A DNA stretch of 64,000 nt from Verrucomicrobiaceae bacterium (GTDB taxonomy: Bacteria; Verrucomicrobiota; Verrucomicrobiia; Verrucomicrobiales; Verrucomicrobiaceae): assembly GCA_947507875.1 (NCBI GenBank), contig CANNQP010000017.1, positions 1 to 64,000 of the forward strand, written 5' to 3'. Each line of letters begins with the position of its first letter. The stretch's first letter is position 1. Positions 58,936-64,000 of this stretch are shown here, in pieces. The notes under the pieces were generated by a model. The model searched no databases and was not told where the DNA came from. It saw nothing but the letters and a program-made list of their open reading frames with translations. The translations under genes were made by a program, and so were the position numbers.

Positions 58936-59709
58936 ATGCGAATCGTAGCGATCACCAATCAAAAGGGAGGTGTGGGTAAAACCACAACGGCCATCAACCT
59001 CTCCGCCTGCCTGGCACAGTTGGGCATGCGCACTCTGCTGATCGACCTAGATCCCCAGGCAAACGCCACCAGTGGCCTCGGACTCGCACAGGAAGAAGGG
59101 GGGAGTCTGTACACGGCTCTAGTCTTGGGTACTGATCCGCAGACCGTCATCCGCAGCACGCGGCTGCCGAATCTTTCCATCATCCGCAGCAACCAAGAAC
59201 TGGCAGGCTGTGAAATCGAGCTAGCACAGAGCGGAAACCATCTTGGACGCTTGCGCGAGGTTCTCGAACCCCTGCGTGCCTCAGAGCAATTCGACTATGT
59301 GCTGCTGGATTGCCCACCCTCTCTGGGCGTGCTGATGACCTCTGCTCTCGCTGCGGCAGACGAGCTCCTGGTTCCGCTTCAGTGCGAATACTTTGGCCTG
59401 GAGGGCCTAGGCAAGATCGTTGGCGTCGTGCAGCAAATCCGCGACAGTGGAGCCAACCCAAACCTAATTCTCGAAGGTATCGTGATGACGATGTACGACT
59501 CTCGCGCCAACCTTGCGCAACAAGTCGTCAGCGATGTCAAAAGTTACTTTGCCGAAATCATCTACAGCGCGGTGATCCCTCGAAGCGTGAGGCTTGGCGA
59601 GGCACCCAGCTTTGGCAAAAGCATCATTGAATATGAACCCAACGGACGGGGGGCGACAGCCTATCGTGCCCTTGCCCAAGAATTCCTCGCTCGTCGCGCA
59701 GCCCGATGA
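58936..59709 (+). CDS. ParA/Soj family ATPase
   Basis: MRIVAITNQKGGVGKTTTAINLSACLAQLGMRTLLIDLDPQANATSGLG; DCPPSLGVLMTSALAAADELLVPLQCEYFGLEGL. Confidence 0.95.
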   Translation: MRIVAITNQKGGVGKTTTAINLSACLAQLGMRTLLIDLDPQANATSGLGLAQEEGGSLYTALVLGTDPQTVIRSTRLPNLSIIRSNQELAGCEIELAQSGNHLGRLREVLEPLRASEQFDYVLLDCPPSLGVLMTSALAAADELLVPLQCEYFGLEGLGKIVGVVQQIRDSGANPNLILEGIVMTMYDSRANLAQQVVSDVKSYFAEIIYSAVIPRSVRLGEAPSFGKSIIEYEPNGRGATAYRALAQEFLARRAAR

Positions 59710-59853
59710 ATTCAGCAATCCACTTCGGGAATTGATTGTGAATAGACCGAGTTTCCGGTTGACACCCTGTCTTCGGCTTCTATCCTCGCGGCCCTCTTTC
59801 CCCCGGCTTGTCACGTAGTTTCTGTGTGCCAGCCACTCCCCCAAAGCACCTTT

Positions 59854-60288
59854 ATGAAGACATTCTCCGCGAAAGCAGAAAACGTGAACCGCCAGTGGTG
59901 GATCATCGACGCCAAAGATCAGGTCCTGGGCCAGGTCGCTGTCGCCGCCGCCAACCTGATTCGCGGCAAGACCCGCCCCACCTTCACGCCCAACGTGGAC
60001 ACGGGTGACTTTGTGGTGGTGATCAATGCGGACAAAGTGAAGCTGACCGGCAAGAAAGAACTTCAGAAGGTTTACACCAGCAAAACAGCCGTTTACATTG
60101 GCAATCAAAAGCGCGAAACCGCCGAGAAAGTGCGCCAGCGCCGCCCAGAGCTTCTGATCCACCGTGCAGTCAAAGGCATGGTGCCTCACAATCGTCTTGG
60201 CGACAAGATCGTGACCAAACTGAAGGTCTATGCCGGTGAAGAGCATCCTCACACCGCACAGAATCCGAAGTCCTTCGCCATCGCCTGA
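59854..60288 (+). CDS. rplM: 50S ribosomal protein L13
   Basis: WWIIDAKDQVLGQVAVAAANLIRGKTRPTFTPNVDTGDFVVVINADKVKLTGKK. Confidence 0.97.
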   Translation: MKTFSAKAENVNRQWWIIDAKDQVLGQVAVAAANLIRGKTRPTFTPNVDTGDFVVVINADKVKLTGKKELQKVYTSKTAVYIGNQKRETAEKVRQRRPELLIHRAVKGMVPHNRLGDKIVTKLKVYAGEEHPHTAQNPKSFAIA

Positions 60289-60311
60289 ACCCTTCTCTGA
60301 CTGAAACGATC

Positions 60312-60704
60312 ATGAGCAAGCCCCTCACCACCACCACCGGCCGCCGCAAGACCAGCATCGCCCGTGTGAGCATCCTCCCCGGTTCCGGTTCCATCACTGT
60401 GAATGGCCGTGACTTCGAAGAATACTTCCCTACGGTCACTCTTCAGAACCAAATCATCGTTCCTCTAGCCCTGACCAACAGCCGCCAGAGCTATGATTTC
60501 AAGATCAACGCCCACGGCGGCGGTGTTTCCGGTCAGATGGGTGCCGTTCTTCTTGGCATTTCCCGCGCTCTGATCACCGTGAATCCAGAACTTCGTGGTG
60601 CTCTCAAGAAGGCTGGCCTTTTGACCCGCGATTCTCGCGCCAAGGAGCGTAAAAAGCCAGGTCGCCCAGGTGCTCGCAAGCGCTTCCAGTTCTCCAAGCG
60701 TTAA
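60312..60704 (+). CDS. rpsI: 30S ribosomal protein S9
   Basis: TTTGRRKTSIARVSILPGSGSITVNGRDFEEYF; KKPGRPGARKRFQFSKR C-terminus. Confidence 0.97.
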   Translation: MSKPLTTTTGRRKTSIARVSILPGSGSITVNGRDFEEYFPTVTLQNQIIVPLALTNSRQSYDFKINAHGGGVSGQMGAVLLGISRALITVNPELRGALKKAGLLTRDSRAKERKKPGRPGARKRFQFSKR

Positions 60705-60744
60705 TCTCATCTTGTGTTTTTGTTCGGGCTTTGTGTCCGATGCT

Positions 60745-60780
60745 GAAAACCCCGCCCAGCAAGGCGGGGTTTTCTTTTGT
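60745..60780 (+). terminator. Rho-independent-like terminator after rpsI
   Basis: GAAAACCCCGCC-CAGCAA-GGCGGGGTTTTC followed by TTTT. Confidence 0.9.
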
Positions 60781-60986
60781 GCTGTTGCTTGGCTGATCCG
60801 ATTGACCATCACGCGCAAGTTCATTTCCTGAGCCAGCTGCTGCAATACACCACCGGAACACCTCAGCCCTTCCGCACGACCCGACCCCAACAAAAACCCC
60901 ATGCACTGAAACCAGCGCATGGGGTGGAAGATACCTCATCCAGCTTTCAGGCGATGCCCGAACGGCTAGAGAGATTGGAGTAACGA

Positions 60987-62723
60987 TTAAAAGTTAATCT
61001 GCGCCTGCAAACCGATGTAGTTGCCATCGTGCTGATCGTAAGGAGCCACCGCCGTGTTGGTGCGGTCGCCGTGCATGTATTGAAGCGTGAGCTCCAGCTC
61101 GGGATAAGGAATGTAGCGCAGACCAACCGCCCACTCATCCACCTGATTGCGAGGTGCATTTGTGGCAAACTTACGACCTCCGTCGTTGTATTGATAACGA
61201 ACGAAAGGAATCAGCTCCGCTTGGTTGCCGAAGATGTGGCGGTAAGAGGCCTGCACATAGCCACCCATCAGCTTACCTGATTCAATCTCGCTCATGTCGT
61301 TGTTCAGGACAGGACCATTGCCCCAGTTCCACTCTGCCTCAATGCCAAAAGGTTGTGGATAAAGAATGGCACTCACGCCCACGCGCTCATCCCGAACTCC
61401 ACGCGCTTCATAGGCAGGCGTCACTCCCCCAATCTTAGCCACTGAAGGCACGTAGCGCCCCGTGTAGCCGTTGACGGAGAATTCAAGGAACTGGCCATTC
61501 TCCAATTCAAAAGGATAAGTCGCACGAGCCACGAAGTGAGGCTGGCCATTCACATCATTACGGTTGATGCCCTGCCCGTTGTAGGCACCAACTGAGATAA
61601 GGCCGTAGTCACCCGAACCCCGTAGGCCCATCTTGACCAGATCTTTGAAGCGGTTGCGGATCTCAAACGGTGCCCACATCAGGTAGGCTCCTAAATCACG
61701 CTCACCTTCCACAGCGCTATTGATCGAATCGGTACGCTCCAGAGCGAGCCGGTTCTGGGAAGACTGCAAGTTCGACCAACCATAAGGCACTTTGGACAAA
61801 CCGATGCGTGCGCGAAATTCACGCGCAGGATCGAGGGAAATGTCCGCATAAACATCACGCGCCTGCAAAACATTCGATCCACTGACCGAGGCCATGTAGT
61901 CTGCCTGCATGTAGAGGTAAAGGTGACTGGTCAAGTCGCCACTCCAGATAAAACGGCCACGCCGAATGCCAAAAAAAGAGTCGTCATTTGCGATGTTCGA
62001 GTCATTTGGCTGGTGGTAGTCAGCACCGTTGCCTTCAAACATCGAATAACCGCGGAACTGGATGTAACCGCGAGGCTTCATTCGCTCATACCATTTGTCA
62101 GCCAAGAGGTCGTCCAGCTCAGCTTTATTGATGGTCGAAGGGGAAGTGTTGTCGGTGATGCGAGAAAGCTCTTCCACCTGGCCTTTGGTGCCCATGAGGA
62201 TGTCTTCCAACTTTTCAACCTTCCCGACGATGGCATCGGCCGGTCCGGTCGATTGGGCAATCTGCTCTATCTTCGACTGGGTGCCATTCAGGGTATTTTC
62301 CAGCTGCTTGATCCGCACCTCTTGAGTCGCGATCTTTTTTTCGAGCTCCGGCTGGGGAGCGACCGCAGGTGCCTTGGCAACAGCTGAACTAGGCGCAGGG
62401 GCAGGTGACCCTGGATTTGTGGCTGCCTTGGCCTCGTCCGCACGCATTGCGCTGATGAGCAGGTCATACTCCGACTGCGAAATACTGCCTTTGGCTTTCA
62501 AAATACCAAAGAGCTGCTCCATGGCCTGACTGGCCAGGGCTGGAGAGGCTGGAGTCACCGCGATCAATGCGGCTGTGAGGAGACCTAGAAATCTCCCCGT
62601 AGGATGAGTAGGACGAATCGGGAACATGGAGGATGGCGTTGAACTAGACGTTGAAACGAGAGCATGGGGCTTCATTGCCCCTTTGAGCGATTCAACAACA
62701 ACCTCATGTATCAATAACGTCAC
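60987..62723 (-). CDS. OprO/OprP-like (phosphate-selective) porin with N-terminal coiled coil (start may be 62675 or 62627)
   Basis: Signal-like GLLTAALIAVTPASPALA; coiled coil KKIATQEVRIKQLENTLNGTQSKIEQ; beta-barrel with C-terminal INF; divergent from pstS. Confidence 0.82.
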   Translation of the reverse strand: MTLLIHEVVVESLKGAMKPHALVSTSSSTPSSMFPIRPTHPTGRFLGLLTAALIAVTPASPALASQAMEQLFGILKAKGSISQSEYDLLISAMRADEAKAATNPGSPAPAPSSAVAKAPAVAPQPELEKKIATQEVRIKQLENTLNGTQSKIEQIAQSTGPADAIVGKVEKLEDILMGTKGQVEELSRITDNTSPSTINKAELDDLLADKWYERMKPRGYIQFRGYSMFEGNGADYHQPNDSNIANDDSFFGIRRGRFIWSGDLTSHLYLYMQADYMASVSGSNVLQARDVYADISLDPAREFRARIGLSKVPYGWSNLQSSQNRLALERTDSINSAVEGERDLGAYLMWAPFEIRNRFKDLVKMGLRGSGDYGLISVGAYNGQGINRNDVNGQPHFVARATYPFELENGQFLEFSVNGYTGRYVPSVAKIGGVTPAYEARGVRDERVGVSAILYPQPFGIEAEWNWGNGPVLNNDMSEIESGKLMGGYVQASYRHIFGNQAELIPFVRYQYNDGGRKFATNAPRNQVDEWAVGLRYIPYPELELTLQYMHGDRTNTAVAPYDQHDGNYIGLQAQINF

Positions 62724-62742
62724 ACATCTGACGAGCGTCGAA

Positions 62743-62765
62743 TTGTTACAAAACCGTCACAGAGG
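62743..62765. promoter_or_regulatory. Putative PHO box 1
   Basis: TTGTTACAAAACCGTCACAGAGG: GTTAC/GTCAC half-sites spaced 11 bp; near-identical to 62889-62911. Confidence 0.55.
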
Positions 62766-62888
62766 ACGATGGCACTCATGGATTTCATAATTAAATATAT
62801 GAATATCAATGTTATGCGAATGCAACAAACCGTGTCACAAAGATCAAAAGCCTTTACTTTCCTGATGCTTTTGTCACGAAACGCCGCT

Positions 62889-62911
62889 TTGTGACAAACT
62901 CGTCACAGAGG
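62889..62911. promoter_or_regulatory. Putative PHO box 2
   Basis: TTGTGACAAACTCGTCACAGAGG: 11-bp-spaced half-sites, 68 bp upstream of the pstS start codon. Confidence 0.55.
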
Positions 62912-62978
62912 AGATTTTGTCATATTTGTCACTCAACTCTAAACACAAACTCTCACCTTAGCCTCCAGCCTATTCCCG

Positions 62979-63797
62979 ATGAAAACATCTCTGATTGCCT
63001 TCATTCTTGGTAGCCTCATCGCCGCCTCCAGCCTTCATGCGCAAAGCACCCTTCGCATCCGTGGCTCGGACACACTCGGTGCAAAACTTGTGCCTCAGTT
63101 GGCTGAGGCCTTTAAAAAGAAAGGTGGAAGCGTCAGCTTCGACATCGCTGCTGAAGGCTCATCAACCGCCTTCACGAACCTGGCCGCTGGTACCGCCGAG
63201 ATCGGCATGTCTTCCCGCAAGGTGAAGGCTGATGAACGCGCCCTGTGCCGCAGCAAAGGCGTCACGCTCACCGAGTTCGAAGTCGCTTGGGACATGATCG
63301 TGATTGTGGTGAACAAAAACAACCCCGTCTCCGACTTGAGCAAAAAGCAGGTGCTGCAGATCTTCTCCGGTGACATCACCGACTGGAGCGAGGTGGGTGG
63401 CACACCAGGACCGATCTCGATTTACACCCGAAATACTTCCTCAGGCACCTACAAGGACTTCATTGGACTCGCCATGAAAGGCCGTGAGTATGGCAAAAAC
63501 AGTCAGAAAATGGCCGGCAATGAACAAATTGCTTCCGAAGTCGGCTCCAATGCAAACGGGATTGGCTATGTTGGCCTAGCCTACTCAGGCTCCAAAGGCT
63601 GCAAAGTCGTCACCATCGGCGGTGTGACACCGAGTGTGGCCTCAGTGAAGGACTATCCTTATTCACGCCCAACCTACCTCTACACCAGCGGTGAGCCTAC
63701 GGGCACGACCAAAGAATTCATCGACTATTGCCAGAGTGCGGAAGGCGAAAGCATCGTCGGCAAAGTGGGCTTTGTACCGAACTCCCAGGCCAAATAA
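62979..63797 (+). CDS. pstS: Phosphate ABC transporter substrate-binding protein PstS-like
   Basis: Signal MKTSLIAFILGSLIAASSLHAQ; LRIRGSDTLGAKLVPQLAEAF, AEGSSTAFTNLAAGTAEIGMSSRKVK, RNTSSGTYKDF, GYVGLAY. Confidence 0.9.
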   Translation: MKTSLIAFILGSLIAASSLHAQSTLRIRGSDTLGAKLVPQLAEAFKKKGGSVSFDIAAEGSSTAFTNLAAGTAEIGMSSRKVKADERALCRSKGVTLTEFEVAWDMIVIVVNKNNPVSDLSKKQVLQIFSGDITDWSEVGGTPGPISIYTRNTSSGTYKDFIGLAMKGREYGKNSQKMAGNEQIASEVGSNANGIGYVGLAYSGSKGCKVVTIGGVTPSVASVKDYPYSRPTYLYTSGEPTGTTKEFIDYCQSAEGESIVGKVGFVPNSQAK

Positions 63798-63835
63798 TCC
63801 TTCCCTGGCCTTTGTGCCCCTGTGGTGAATCCTAT

Positions 63836-63861
63836 CGGCTCCAGAATTCTGGAGCCGTTTT
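63836..63861 (+). terminator. Rho-independent-like terminator after pstS
   Basis: CGGCTCCAG-AATT-CTGGAGCCG followed by TTTT. Confidence 0.9.
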
Positions 63862-64000
63862 CCATTGAATCACCTTCAGTGTGTCGTGGCGGTTACTCCG
63901 AAAGACCACTGAAGTGCTCAACGAGCACGTTGACACAAGGCCCGCTCACCCCCACACACTCCACCCGCCGCGTGTCCACCGAACGTCCACCGCTCCACCA

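Overview
The window is a gene-dense, GC-rich bacterial chromosome segment. Gene content (paired DUF1501 and DUF1549/DUF1553 Planctomycete-type proteins, sulfatase, squalene-cyclase-repeat protein, divergent porin/PstS) suggests the Planctomycetes-Verrucomicrobia-Chlamydiae group, most likely Verrucomicrobiota; this is an inference from protein content only. I support about 50 CDSs. Housekeeping genes include folC, rnhA, rpoZ, smpB, hom, purA, purD, scpA, nrnA/DHH, truB, ftsK, parA-like, rplM and rpsI. There are four tRNA genes: Leu, initiator Met, Phe and Ala. I found no rRNA, CRISPR array, prophage or intact transposase. The most unusual signals are: (1) a dispersed set of short palindromic or low-complexity repeats, several lying in-frame INSIDE conserved protein genes (three in the DUF1553 gene, one in the SNF2 helicase gene), plus related elements between genes; (2) a 360-bp palindrome-rich intergenic repeat cluster near 27.25-27.6 kb containing a perfect 29-bp direct repeat; (3) a tRNA-Leu gene with an AAG (A34) anticodon; (4) an FtsK with about 165 extra residues between Walker A and Walker B; (5) a putative Pho-box-controlled divergent porin/pstS region; (6) an initiator tRNA with A29:U41 in place of the usual third G:C pair. 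I did not find a clear multi-gene defence or biosynthetic system. Everything comes from reading the sequence and the supplied ORF track; no homology search was run.
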